DNA of 64,000 nt from Undaria pinnatifida (taxonomy: Eukaryota > Sar > Phaeophyceae > Laminariales > Alariaceae), in assembly GCA_012845835.1 (NCBI GenBank), contig JABAKD010000026.1, positions 3,703,699 through 3,767,698 on the forward strand, written 5' to 3'. Below are positions 11,976 to 23,692 of the stretch, in pieces; position 1 is the stretch's first letter; every line of letters starts with the position of its first letter. Under the pieces are notes generated by a model. That model searched no databases and was not told where the DNA came from. It saw only the letters and a program-made list of their open reading frames with translations. The position numbers were made by a program, and so were the translations under genes.

Positions 11976-12040
11976 GGGAAAGGAAAAGGAAAAGGAAAAG
12001 GAAAAGGAATAGGAATAGGAATAGGAATAGGAATAGAAAC
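11976..12040 (+). repeat. Hexanucleotide repeat (GGAAAA/GGAATA)n
   Basis: A first half of AAAAGG units changes to AATAGG units midway, a classic variant switch. Confidence 0.9.
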
Positions 12041-12189
12041 GGTTGCATACCAGGGAGAAACAAACGCCGATATAATAATACAAAATACCAAAACGCATGA
12101 CAACAAGGACGTGAGTTCGCCCCCTGACCGACCGGCAAGAGCATGATGCATGATGGTATCATGTGAAGATACTGCAGCAGTGCAGTGGT

Positions 12190-12440
12190 AGTCTAGTGCA
12201 TCATACCTTAACTTACTGCTTTACAGAAGCACATGTTGGGATATACAACATTTGCAACGCACTCTCCTCTCTGGCAAGAGCATGATGCATGATGCATGAT
12301 GAATGGTTTATGGCAGCAGTGCAGTCACAGTTCACTGTAGCTCGGCTCACTGCTTTACTGCAGTACATGTTGGGTACTACAACACTTGTACAGCACTCTA
12401 GCAAGCAACGCACTATTGATACCTCTTCAGAACCGTCGTT
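12190..12440 (-). pseudogene. Two decayed copies of CYRI exon E (3' part)
   Basis: ACTTACTGCTTTACAGAAGC, ACATGTTGGG (12211-12240) and TGCTTTACTGCAGTACATGT, TGGG (12351-12374) resemble the exon E end ACTCACTTG ... CCGCAGCACATGTTGGC (12612-12658). Each copy is followed or preceded by GCAAGAGCATGATGCATGAT, so the duplicated unit is about 135 bases. Confidence 0.55.
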
Positions 12441-12617
12441 TTTTAGCACAAAATTCTTGACATCAGTGTTGGTGTACTGTATGTATTGTATGGTATGGTA
12501 TGGTATGTACTGTAGCCCGAAGAGGGCGCTTCAAAAACACCAAACAATGGTAACGGCAGGCAGCGCACCACTCCATCACTCCATCACTCCATCACTCAAT
12601 GAATAGCCCTTACTCAC

Positions 12618-12745
12618 TTGTATACCCTCCTCTGCACCATTCCGCAGCACATGTTGGCAACGGTTGCGATGACGTTCGCTACGTGTGGCACCTCCCGAGC
12701 CGTCTCCGTCGTCACCTTTGCCAGCATGACCATGAACGGCACATT
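12618..12745 (-). CDS. CYRI: CYRI exon E
   Basis: This exon encodes NVPFMVMLAKVTTETAREV then a segment ending NMCCGMVQRRVY, matching animal ATPMLKTLSNAT ... STMASVCKVMLETPEY. It runs from acceptor ATTGTAG to a perfect GTGAGT donor at 12617. Reading through that donor would give K and then an in-frame TGA, but splicing in phase 2 to 11376 restores an asparagine and continues the family alignment, so the spliced form is preferred. Two decayed copies lie at 12190-12440. Confidence 0.9.
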
Positions 12746-12904
12746 CTACAATACATACAAGGATACAAGTAGTTCAAACACAGCAGGCATTGCGTAGCAG
12801 CGGGGGGGGGGGGATGTTTTACGAGTTATGACCTTGGTCAGAATCACCACGAACTGGATTCTAATCACATCGAAGAAGTCGAAACAAGCATTGTGTAACA
12901 GGGA

Positions 12905-13320
12905 AAGGGGAGGGAAGGGGGGGAGGGGGTAGTAATTTTTCATTGCTTGCCTTACTTAGCCTTACTTAGTGATTTGACCATAGCATTGACCACGCATCCC
13001 TTTCCCTTTCGAGACGGAGCACCGTTCATTCCTACTCCTAATAGAGACACTTCCAACATTTTGGCGCTCTTGACGCTTTTTCCATACAATACATGAAACT
13101 GTTTGCTTATCTTATCCCCTTCCTGTTTCGCCGCCTGTGGCCACCATCTACCTCCTAGGATAGCAATCGTTTGTTCGCTACCCTCTAGTCTACCAAACTC
13201 TTCCATGTCACATTCATTCGTCTGATTTCCTCCTCTCCACTAACACACCCGCTTCCTCCTTGTATATCTGACATTGTTCTAGTACGTACGTGAGTCCTAG
13301 TCTCTAGGGTAGTTGATTCA
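12905..13320 (-). mobile_element. LINE 3' end, inverted copy in a CYRI intron
   Basis: On the minus strand an 84-codon frame (13206-12952) starts MEEFGRLEGSEQTIAILGGR, then WWPQAAKQEGDKISKQ, and ends near GAPSRKGKGCVVNAMV. It parallels the broken copy at 4575-5060. Upstream it continues in another frame with RTH-like and zinc-finger remnants. The 3' end after the GGCAAGCAA motif is a long C-rich run (plus-strand G, 12906-12927). Confidence 0.78.
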
Positions 13321-14399
13321 CCGGGAGGGGGGGGGGGAGGGGGGTGATTTTTCATCAGTTGTGACCTTGGAAAGCATCACGATAAAACGGCACATTCCGC
13401 AAAACAACAAAGGAGGTCAAGCACAGCAGGCATTACGTCACAGAGGGTGGGGGGTGAATCACAGTCGGCAGGGGGGGTGATGTTCCACGAGATATACATG
13501 CGCGGTGGTGGGCTAGAAAAGGACGATACATTCTAGCACGGGTTGCGCGTGTGGGGGGGGCGTGAGGTTCCACGAGTTACACGCGGTGGCGGGAAAACAA
13601 ACGGACGGCAGACGCCAGAACGCGTGGCGGCTACTCGTGCGTGATCGTAGCGCCAAGCATCGTACTTGGTGCCGTGGCTTTCACCCCCTGTAGAGCCCCG
13701 AAAGCTTTCCCTATACTAACTCCAAGTAATTTGGCCCCCAGATGAGGGTTACAGTGTAAAAGAGGTTAACGCCGACTACTAATAATAGTACCAATATAAG
13801 GATATTACGGGGGGTAGCAAGCGCGGCTTAGCACCCCAGAGAACAGTAGTAGAATGATCGTAGTATAATGATCGGAGGCAGCGGTCTGGAAGGGAACGCT
13901 GAAAACCTTACTGGTATACTGGTATACTGGTATACTGGTATTCTGGTATTTTATAGTGAAATCCGAACCATCAGCCGCCACGTATGGCATGAAAAAATAA
14001 GAAGCTTTGTAGCGAGTGTGGGCCATGAAATAGTAGCGATGCTTGTTTGCGCACAACCCGAAAAAGGCTCTGCCACGCCACAACCTTGCGGGCACTCGCA
14101 CCCAACCCCAACCCATGCCATACCATACGGGCACACACAACATACGGTAGGGGCCATACGGGCACAAGTGGTAGCGAAGTAGTGTGAAATAGTGTGTTTC
14201 GACAGAGGTCGCAATTTTTCGCCGTTTTTTTTTTCTTGTGGATAATGTGATGAGGCGATGAGGTCCTACCACAAAATAACAGCAAAACAACGTCATACCA
14301 CTCCACTATCGTTGTGTCTTTTACAATATTATACAATATTTTACAATATTATAGAACGGTACATATTAGCATAGAATAGTACCTGGTATATTTCCCATG

Positions 14400-14825
14400 A
14401 TAGTTTCCACGCACAAATTGAGCTGCCCCGCCCGTCCCCCCCCCCCCCCCCTTCCCCCCCCCCTCCAACCCCGCTCCCTTTTGATCAAAACCAGGCCCTC
14501 AAGTCCTTCGAAACTCCGCCCTTCCCTCACCGGTTATTCGACTCACAGGATTCACTTGATATACGGATGCATTTCCTTCCACAGCTGTCAGATTTTGTCC
14601 CCCTCAAAAACGGGTTTTATAGTTTCCGCGCACAGACTGACTAAAATCACCCTGTTGACCCTGATAGCTACACTGTAGTTGCAAGGGGAGTCGCCGACCT
14701 GTATCCTTAATGAGGACACACAACCCGTAATACGCGCGATCGGAGTATCACACACAGCTTGCAAAGATGAGTTTCGACAAAATGTTCGATCTCACAGCTG
14801 GAGTGTATTTTCATTTTATATACTA
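14400..14825 (+). mobile_element. C-rich dispersed element in a CYRI intron
   Basis: This copy starts around CACAAATTGAGCTGCCCC and passes a run of 14 C, CTTTTGATCAAAACCAGGC, ACCGGTTATTCGACTCACAG and the terminal block ending CACAGCTGGAGTGTATTTTC. It aligns with 41790-42325 through its full length. Confidence 0.75.
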
Positions 14826-16099
14826 CGGCTAGTGTCTACGGCTAGTGTGTCCACAGCAGCAGCCGTCTGGCAAAGGGTGAGGGGGCACACACACCGGCAC
14901 TACAGCAGCACTACAACAGCACTACAACAGCACTACGTACCGACCAATCCACAAGGGCAGCACAGCAGCACGGCAGGAGCTGGGTGGGGTTTTTCACGTT
15001 CTTACGATTCTCCACCTTCCGGGGGAGAGCGCGAGCCGTCCCCGGGAGAGGTTTTTCATGGGACTCGCCGGCCGTTTTGTCGCCGGGGACACCGAGGGCT
15101 CATGTGTGGGTGCGGGCGTGGTAGTGTATCATATAATTATTTGTGTACGTACCTATTAATAGGCCATCGGGTTTTACTTTACTTTTCTCAAAGCCAGGGC
15201 TTGGTTATCAGTACATAATACTCTATGTATAATAGTATATGATAGCATACGATATAATATAATTGTGTACGTACCTAGGCCATCGGGTTTCACTCCCCCC
15301 CCCCCTTCCCCCTCAAGGTCAGGGCTTGGGTTAAGAGGTACCTATCCTGATATCCTGATATCCTGCTATCCTGAAGCTATTAATATTGTAGTACCCCTAC
15401 CATACTATCTATACTATCTATACTATTAATAGTAATAATAGTATAGATAATACTAATACTGATACTACTAATAGTGCTGATAGTATTGATAGTATGATAT
15501 TATACCGTGCATTACTACTAATATTAATATTTAGCACTATTATTACAGTAGTACTACTATTATTACTATTATTATTAATAGTGATATTGGAAGCATGCGT
15601 CGTGACCTATGCTTCCAAGTATTTGTGGAAGAAAACGAAGGGAAACAGTTTGGACGGTGACTTGCTGTTGCTGCTGACCGTACTGATAGTAACTCTTCGA
15701 CTAAGAACTTCAGCACCACTGCGCAGGAAGCCATCGGCCGTCCCCGCCATGGAGTTTCGTTCGTCGGCTCAAGGGCCATGGCGGATGACCACCATAAATC
15801 CAGGCATATGCCGTAGTCTCTGTTGCTTGAGATGCCCAAACATACATGCTAAATCGCTGTCCAGCGAGGTGCGCAATAAACACACCGAATCCAAGCTAAA
15901 GGAAAAGGAAAGGCCTCACTTGGTATTTCTTATTTTTGGCTATTACAGATTGGTACGCTACCTCAGCGGCTAACAGAGACGGGGTCGAGGTCGGTGTCCG
16001 CCACAGCACAGCACAGCACAGCACAGCACAGCTCTAACCCTAACCCCAACCCTAAGAAGCTAAGAACAAGCACCATTTGTTACATTATACCATCCATAC

Positions 16100-16243
16100 C
16101 TCTGCGATGAACATGGAGATGCGATTAGCGTCCGTGTCCGCAACGGGCAGTTGTGGCAACAACCCCTGCTCTTGCTCCTTTTTCATCCTCGACAAATGTC
16201 TGCGGTATGACGCTAAGTCGTTCTGGATCTGCGGCCGCATCAT
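16100..16243 (-). CDS. CYRI: CYRI exon D with the Rac1-binding arginine pair
   Basis: This phase-0 exon encodes 48 residues: MMRPQIQNDLASYRRHLSRM, then a linker, then NRISMFIAE. It is the best-conserved part of the family (animal: NPAIQNDFSYYRRTLSR ... NRMSLFYAE). The YRR arginine pair corresponds to the residues reported as needed for Rac1 binding in human CYRI-B (R160/R161), so binding is probably retained. The acceptor is CACCCGGCAG and the donor GAG|GTATGG. Decayed copies of this exon lie 200-400 bases upstream in the transcript (16448-16625). Confidence 0.95.
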
Positions 16244-16447
16244 CTGCCGGGTGACGACAGCATCACGAGGCCATGACAAAGGCGATGACAAAACACGATG
16301 CACAACATGAGAAAAAACATGCTGAGAACATGATGCAGCATGACCACAACACGACGATGAAAACATGACGAGGACAGCATGGCCACGATGGATGGACGAC
16401 AGCATTATGTACCATCCTCTCTCTCCATTCCCAACACAAGTGTCGGC

Positions 16448-16625
16448 GGTACGACGCGAATGCAAAGGAGTCAATTGACACACGGCATGTATGCAAATAC
16501 GTGGCAGTGTGGTGAGCATAAGCTGTTTATTTTTTATTTTGTCCCATCCGCCGGAGGGAAAAAAAAGAATAAAAAGACGCTAAGTCGCTCTGGATCTGCG
16601 GCACATCATATGTGGGGTGAGATCA
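16448..16625 (-). pseudogene. Split, decayed copy of CYRI exon D
   Basis: 16572-16612 (GACGCTAAGTCGCTCTGGAT CTGCGG) matches the start of exon D (16210-16235), reading PQIQSDLAS. 16441-16475 (GTCGGCGGTACGACGCGAAT) reads ASYRRHL. Together they rebuild one exon split by about 100 bases of insertion, with no usable splice context. Confidence 0.72.
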
Positions 16626-17211
16626 TCGTGAGCAAGGACGGAGGGCCGGATCTTATTACTCAAGACTACTCAAGAGTACTGTGACCTTTTCAGAACTGCA
16701 CAAACATACAACACTGATCGCACGTCGGTTGTCCCAAAAAGCATACCTGGTGCACAAAAAAAACATAATTGTATTTCAAAAAAAAGTTACGGCTGTTTCC
16801 TGTGCGGTTCAATTTCGAGCTTCAGACTATATTTTGCGATCCCAAAAAAAGAAATCACCTGCCTGTGCAGTCCGAATGTGCAAAATTGGATCGGAAAAAA
16901 ACGAATTTGAGAATCCGATGGCACAAGTTATAATATTTTGGTTACGTGCCCTACTTGCGCTGTGGCTTATTCATTTTTCTTTCCAGTGTTCAGAGCGAAT
17001 TATGGCATACCAATACCTGGTATGCAGCTCATAGGAACACGCCTGCAAAGCTCCTTTTGAAATATTAACAAAGACGCCCCCGGGATTTGACGCCAACCGC
17101 ACCCGCAACGGTGGGGGCGTTTGGTCTTACTCTTACTACAATACTCCCTTTGTCCCACAAGTAGACCACTAGACCACCTTACGGGGTGCAGGTCGTAGCC
17201 CCAACGGCAGC

Positions 17212-17365
17212 GTTGAAGATAACCTACATGATAACCTACATGATGACCTACATGATAACCTACATGATGACCTACATGATAACCTACATGATGACCTACA
17301 TGATAACCTACATGATAATAACCTACATGATAATAATCTACATGATAACCTACATGCTGTAAATG
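17212..17365 (+). repeat. 13-bp minisatellite around CCTACATGAT
   Basis: About twelve units of ACCTACATGATAA/ACCTACATGATG in the exon C-D intron of CYRI. Confidence 0.9.
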
Positions 17366-18104
17366 CTGCACATGCTGTATGGTACTCGCCATCGCGAGAT
17401 AGATAAACGTACGAGAAGCTGGTAGATAAAAAGTGAAATAAAAATGACAACGTGTTTTCATTGTTTTTCAGAATTTTGGTTCAACTTTTTTTGCCAATTT
17501 TGGAAAAATTGTGTAAGTTGGTTTCGAGATTTGTTTTGAGAATTCTCAAAAACGAAACAAATCGTCCAATTTGAGGGAATTGTCACCCTTAAACACCTTA
17601 AACACCTTAAACCGATCACCCCCTGTGCACAGACCACACAACACGATAGACTCTACCATCTCCCATCAGCGTTCCCTACCCCGTAAAAGCGGAGTCGAAT
17701 TATCGTTGGGGCATACAGGAAAGCTCCAGCAAATTGCGAGACCACATCCCCCCCTCCCCCTTTCATTTTGCCGTTCTATTTCCACCGCAATAAGGGAAGC
17801 ATATGGTCATTTTCGGGCCGACTGGTTTCTATTCTAGTTGGGTCGTTCACCCATGTGCTGCGCGTCGAGAAACAAAAAAAAAATCCAAAAAACGACGCCG
17901 AATTCGAATAAGAAAAATTCGAAAATAATCGGACACGGTTCGGGCTTGTTTCAACGAATGGTGATTTAATGTTTAATTACCAGGGATGGGACAAGGGACA
18001 AGAGGAGTTCTTCATACTACCGTAATAAGCGCACGGATGATTCAGACGTCGCCAACAGAACCGGGATTGGTATTCGATCGCCATGTAAACAGACACCGCC
18101 AAAC

Positions 18105-18221
18105 CTTGAGTTGGTCCCATTCCAGCACCGCCTGCAGCAACTCCGTCAGCTTGCAAGCTAGCCGCGGCTGATCCACTATCGAGTCTAGCTCCGCCAGTCT
18201 TCGCAGTAGAACAGGCATCAT
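18105..18221 (-). CDS. CYRI: CYRI exon C
   Basis: This phase-0 exon encodes 39 residues starting MMPVLLRRLAELD and ending AVLEWDQLK. It matches the helix pair that in animals reads LEKALQSLLESL ... FAEILHFTLRFDELK. The acceptor is TGTAATAG and the donor CTCAAG|GTTTGG. It is separated from exon B by only 298 bases, the shortest intron of the gene. Confidence 0.9.
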
Positions 18222-18519
18222 CTATTACAAAAATGCAATAAAAAAAAACAGGTTAGCTGTGAGATCAAAACAGTTTAGTCGCAACTAGTATTTACAAGCT
18301 GCGTGTGATACTACGATCGTGCGTGCGTGCGTGCGTGAGTGCTACTGGGTGTGTCTGTTGCGTCCTAACGCACCAAGCGTAAGCATATAAAGGCAACTGA
18401 CATGGGAATGCAGAAACGAGCGTTGCGGGCCACAGAGGGCAAACTTAGCAAAAAACAAACTCGTTTTTCTTACAGCAGACTGATGGGAACGAGATGAGAG
18501 AGTCACACGCTGGCCGTAC

Positions 18520-18630
18520 CTCCTCCATGTCTGTTGATAGCTCGAAGAACGTTCGTATCTTGTCGACGTTAGGCAGCAGAGCCCTACTAGCGGCTCGCTG
18601 CAACCCTTCGTCTTCCGGCGCGCTCATTGA
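18520..18630 (-). CDS. CYRI: CYRI exon B
   Basis: This phase-0 exon encodes 37 residues beginning SMSAPEDEGL and ending RTFFELSTDMEE. It corresponds to the animal segment with WNAVCPLVVRLKRFYEFS: here ALLPNVDKIRTFFELS. The acceptor TGTGTTTCAG precedes 18630 and the donor GAGGAG|GTACGG follows 18520. A run of about 19 C (coding strand) lies some 60 bases upstream of the acceptor. Confidence 0.9.
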
Positions 18631-19146
18631 CTGAAACACAGTTGTACACGACACGGCACGAAAATCACACGGCAATCAAAACAAAACAGCGGGGGGGGGG
18701 GGGGGGGGGTACATAAGTTAGACAGAGGACCCAACAAACTTGAACGGAACAGCACGGAAATAGAACAGGGGTGGCACAAATACAAGTTCACAGAGGGTAT
18801 ACAGAGTGAAATTGACATAGGACACACCAAGCAAAGGGTTCTCTCATCGGCCATCATACAAGAGAGCCCGTGTAGTGTATAGCATGGCATGCCTCAGCAG
18901 TCACACTTGACATTCGCGTTTAATCCAATATTTATTAATCCATTATTGATCATCCATTAGTGATCATCCACTAGTGATCACCCCTTGTTGATGAGGCTGC
19001 CTACCAGTAACGTTTAATTCCGATATCCAAGTGAGACGACGTATGACGTGGCAGGGCATCAGGTCCACCACAATGCAACTAGGTGTCACAAAAGTGCAAG
19101 GTTGGCACGCATGACGCATGACAAGCCGGGTACCGGTAGCACGGTC

Positions 19147-19350
19147 AAGAAACAAGTCAGAAACAAGTCAAAAACACGTCAGAAACAAGTCAGAAACAAG
19201 TCAGAAACAAGTCAGAAAACAAGTCAAAAACAAGTCAAAAACAAGTTAGAAACAAGTCAAAAACAAGTCAGAAACAAGTCAGAAACAAGTCAGAAACAAT
19301 TCAGAAACAAGTCAGAAACAAGTCAGAAACACGTCAGAAACAAGTCAAAA
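19147..19350 (+). repeat. 11-12-bp minisatellite GAAACAAGTCA
   Basis: About eighteen units with A/G and A-length variants, in the 12.5-kb CYRI intron. Confidence 0.9.
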
Positions 19351-20514
19351 TAGAGCATGGACAGCATAGCATGCCACAGCCGCGTAAGAAACGTTTCAAA
19401 AGGGATCATGGCCAGTATAGCAGCTAGTACCGTCATAATTGGTAGTAGTCGAGGCCTACGCATACACGCCATTCATTTGGGCAATCCGGCACGCTTTCGC
19501 TTCGGTCTGCATCGAGAGCAGTCTCATCATCATCATCATCATCGTGAGAGAAACTGTCAGTCAGCAGTCTTGCGAGAACTGCACGCGAGTGCAAAGTCTG
19601 CTACAGAGGAAGACACTCCAATAAAAATCTGCCTGCGAATCAAAATCTAAATCCAATACACACCTCAGACAGATGGCGATCTACATGATCTGTATGATCT
19701 GTATATCTATAGCTATAGATACTATGTATACGTGGTTGTGGCATCTTGTGCACATCTAACCTAGTGTAGGAGTGCCCATGTGCTAGCTCATGCAGATCGT
19801 ACGGGTCTCAGCCGATATAACATAATCTATAGGCCATGCAGGTCACATACAAAAGGGATTTGTCTTCTCTGAATTACACAGGTGATCTATGATCTATAGA
19901 TGATCTATAGATCAATACAAATATATTATTTGTCGGACGTGTGTTATGTCAATAACGTCGGAGGAGGTCGCAGAATAGTACCCGAGGTATATAAGATGAA
20001 TCCAAGCAAACCCGGCAAACCAGGCAAACCTCGGTTCGATTTGCATTGAGACCATCACACGGTAGAGAGACAGAGCGAGACTAAGCGGCAGTTATATGAT
20101 ACTGCACGCGACTGTCCAACGAACCCTCAGGGTCAGGGTTAGGCTTACAAGGGTTGGCAAGTAGAACCGGGGGGGCGTCGAAGCCGCACAATGGTTCATG
20201 GTGAGGTGGCACAGAGACGACGCGGAGAGGAGCTGGTGACGCCACTCAACACAGGACGCCAAGAATGGCTGGAAGGGAACGCGGAGCGGGTGGGGGGAAG
20301 GCTGCCGTGCTGATAGCGCTGTCGACGGAAGAATAACTGAAACGGTGGATCGTGTGGCACGTGCGGTTCTAGTGCGACGAATAAGTGGAGCCTGCGCTAT
20401 TGCTGCCCCGATTTTTAGCACCGGTTTTGTTTGTTTCGTTTTGTTTTTTTCCTTGGGGGCCGGGCGGGGGGGCGACAGCGGCAGTTCTTACACTTGGCAT
20501 CACTGTCGGCGATC

Positions 20515-20665
20515 CAGTAGAGTACAGCAGTAGAGTACAGCAGTAGAGTACAGTAGAGTACAGTAGAGTACAGTAGGGGTCCCCCAATAAGGGCTAGTAA
20601 GGGCTAGTAAGGGCTAGTGAGGGCTAGCAAGGGCTAGTAAGGCGGGCTGAGTAAGGGCTAGTAAG
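20515..20665 (+). repeat. Two adjacent decamer repeats
   Basis: AGTAGAGTAC units (20515-20575) are followed directly by GGGCTAGTAA units (20590-20665). Confidence 0.85.
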
Positions 20666-21219
20666 GCGGTATCCCGACATTAGGCCCTCAAAATCGGTCG
20701 GCGCGAGTGTGAATTGTAATGATAATCATAACCCGGAATGAATAACGCGGGATTTTCCAATAAGGCGGTCATACTGCTCTCTAAACCACACCACACCACC
20801 GCTTTACTGGGGGAGCCCTACTATTATACCATTACACCACTGCTGTATCCAGTATACTACTGTATCCAGTATACTACTGTATCCAGTATACTACTGTAGT
20901 GACGATAATGGCGACAAGAGGAAGGAGACGGCGACAACACGTGTCGCAAGGTTCGCGGGGATCGGACTTGTGCTTATTTTCTTTTCTCGGCCTGTTGTTG
21001 TGTTTTTCGCATCCGGTACGCTCGCATTTCATTCGCTGTCCTCGACATACTTCATTCGACATGCTTATGGTTAAGGTTGTCTCACAGGTAGTAAGTCACC
21101 ACAGACATCTTGTATCTTAAGGTGCGCCCCATCTTTTATACATACGGAGAAGCAAGAGATAACGAGTTGGAGCAGATATCGATTGATCCATGTTTGCGGT
21201 TGATAGTGGCGGCTTTTCA

Positions 21220-21410
21220 CTGCTGTAGTTATAGTTGTAGTTGTAGTTGTAGTTGTAGTTGTAGTTGTTGTAGGTGTAGTTGTTGTAGTTGTAGTTGTAG
21301 TTGTAGTTGTAGCTGTTGTAGTTGTAGTTGTAGTTGTAGTTGTAGTTGTAGTTGTAGTTGTTGTAGGTGTAGTTGTAGTTGTAGTTGTAGTTGTAGTTGT
21401 TGTTGTCTTA
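21220..21410 (+). repeat. Hexanucleotide repeat (TTGTAG)n
   Basis: About thirty units with occasional TTGTTGTAGG interruptions. Confidence 0.92.
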
Positions 21411-23569
21411 ACATTACACCGGTCTTTCTACATACTACATACCAGGTACTACACAACGACATCAGTACACCCAGAGTCCGTGCTGATTCTTCACCCTACA
21501 GAGATACCAATTATGTTGTCACAGACGACTGTGAAACAGAGTAAACCAAACAGTCGCAACTCATCAAGGTAAAACAAGTGAAGTCCTAGCGTACCGGGTA
21601 CGAGAACACAACAAAACAAGCCAGAATATAAAAAAAATGAAAAGAAAGAAAAAAGAAAAGAAGAAATAGAAACGAAAAAAGCAAACAAAGCAAAACAAAC
21701 CACAGGTGTTCTGAAGAATGCGATGCAAGAAGATCGGAAAGGACAGGAAAGGCTGCAATTGCCAGAGGAACACCATACGTGCTGAAGAGGAACAGATACC
21801 TGTTGCACGGGCAAAACAACACCAAGAAGACAACTGCTGTTGCACGGACAAAACAACACGAAGGATGACTGCTGTTTAAATGACAAAAACAACACGAAGA
21901 AGATGAAGATGAAAGGGGGCAAGCAGAAGGAAGAAAATAAAAAAAGAAAGGACGACAGCAAGTCGTTACTCGTACTCATGTCGCTTTCGCGCTCCCCCCC
22001 ATTGAACTCTCGAAAACAAAACAGAAACCACCACTCGCTGTAGAGGGTTCAGGGCTATGGCACACGCTCAACTTAATTAGTCGAACTGGTACCTTGCCAC
22101 ACGATCTGCCACTTCGTTTCTGCATTCATTATTTCGAAAAAATCTTCTAAACACGTCAGCTGTGAGTTCGATAAATTTAGGGTCGATACTCGTAGTTACT
22201 AGTGATACGTACCAGGTACTCGGCATAAATGTAATACTTTGGGCAGCGCATTAGACAGCGAACAATATACTAGCCGTTGACATTGCAGACCCCAGAAAGC
22301 GCTTGACGCGATTCGGCCACAGGCGGTCCGGACGATCTCCAAGCTTCTGCATCTACAGCAGTAGCAGTATTATCATATCTCACCATACAATACATGAGCC
22401 AACCCGGGCAGCAACGTTTTACTCCGTCGAGATTGAGGCGACGTTTCTCGTGCACTATCAATAGTCGAAACGAAGCTGTTGTGAGCGACTGGTAGTCTAA
22501 TGCATACTATAATGATACACTACAAGTAGTCGCAACTGGAACAGCTACAGCTGGGCCACGGAGTAGGCTGGTAACCATCTTCGCCCTCTCGTTGTGTAAC
22601 CCCTTGCGCCTTTTCCTTGTGCTATCCTTTTCCGCTTTCGCTATGTAACCCTTTGCCCCTTTCGTTGTGTAGGCCATTTCCTTTTTCGTTACTGCGTCAC
22701 CCTGGCCATCTTTAGTTGTGTACATTATTAATACTAATATTAATACTAATATTGATAAGGTGTTTCGTGTTTTGATACTCATACCAGTATTACCAAACTC
22801 TGCTGGCTTGGAACAACAAGAATGAAAACATAAAACGTCAAAACGCTGATGGGGTGCTTAATTATGGTGAAACTTCTTCACTATTAATAGTTGAGTTGGA
22901 GTAATCCCGACCAACCCAACCCAAGAGATATCTGGAGGGATGCGGGTAATAAAGGACCATTAATGCTGGTTGGGGTAGCGTTGGGTTATGAAATTCGTCC
23001 TTTTCAATACTATCACTACAATATTCAGTGTTTTCCTACCCAGCCAGACTTTGGCATAAACAGCCTATTATTATATTACCTGTACAAGTGCGAGTATTGA
23101 ATTGTGTTTGTCATTCAACCCTTTTCCCCGTGTGTCGTGTTCGTGCACTAGCGTGCACCAGGCAAGGGCCGCCCAGAACATTCTACACATTCTTCAAATT
23201 TCTTCTGGTTTCACACTTTCTTCTGACCATACCACACCGCAATAGCAGACTCTACTGACAATTAAAAGGTAGCTTACAGAGTAGATTAAACGATTGAGGT
23301 GATATTGATAGCGACATCATTTCAACGAAGCGCACCACTTCGACCAGCGGTAGCCAGTAGCCAGTGGCCAGAAGTCAACACTGCGATAACTCAACTAACT
23401 CAACCCATCTATAATAAGAACACAGAACACCTATTAATAAGCGCTAGTATCCAAGTGTGGTGGTGTGGTTTGGTTGGTTTTGGATTGAGGTTGGATGGAT
23501 TTGGTGTTGGATGGGTTTGGTTTGGGTTGGGCTGGGCTGGGCTGCGCTGTGTTGTGTTGTGTTGGGCGG

Positions 23570-23692
23570 CGCTGGGCTGAGGTGCTATGCTGTGTTGTGT
23601 TGTGTTGTGTTGTGTTGTGTTGTGTTGTGTCGTGTTGTGTTGTGTTGTGTGTTGTATTGTGTTGTATTGGGTTGTGTTGTGTTGGGATCGGG
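23570..23692 (+). repeat. Pentanucleotide repeat (TTGTG)n
   Basis: About twenty units, preceded by a degenerate GGTTTGG/GGGCTGGG stretch (23460-23570). Confidence 0.9.

Noticed and set aside
11602-12151. Several hydrophobic minus-strand frames
   Set aside because: They come from AGTAAAGTACAG and AAAAGG repeats in a CYRI intron.
15494-15973. 159-codon plus-strand frame
   Set aside because: The N-terminal hydrophobic part is an ATTACTATT microsatellite and the rest matches no family; it lies antisense in the CYRI exon D-E intron.
19147-19350. CRISPR-like array
   Set aside because: Units are 11-12 bases with no spacers; an ordinary minisatellite in a eukaryotic genome.
21491-21979. Hydrophobic 162-codon minus-strand frame
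   Set aside because: It is the reverse of a purine-rich AAGAAAAG tract, which yields Phe/Leu/Ser runs; no loop motif or homologue.
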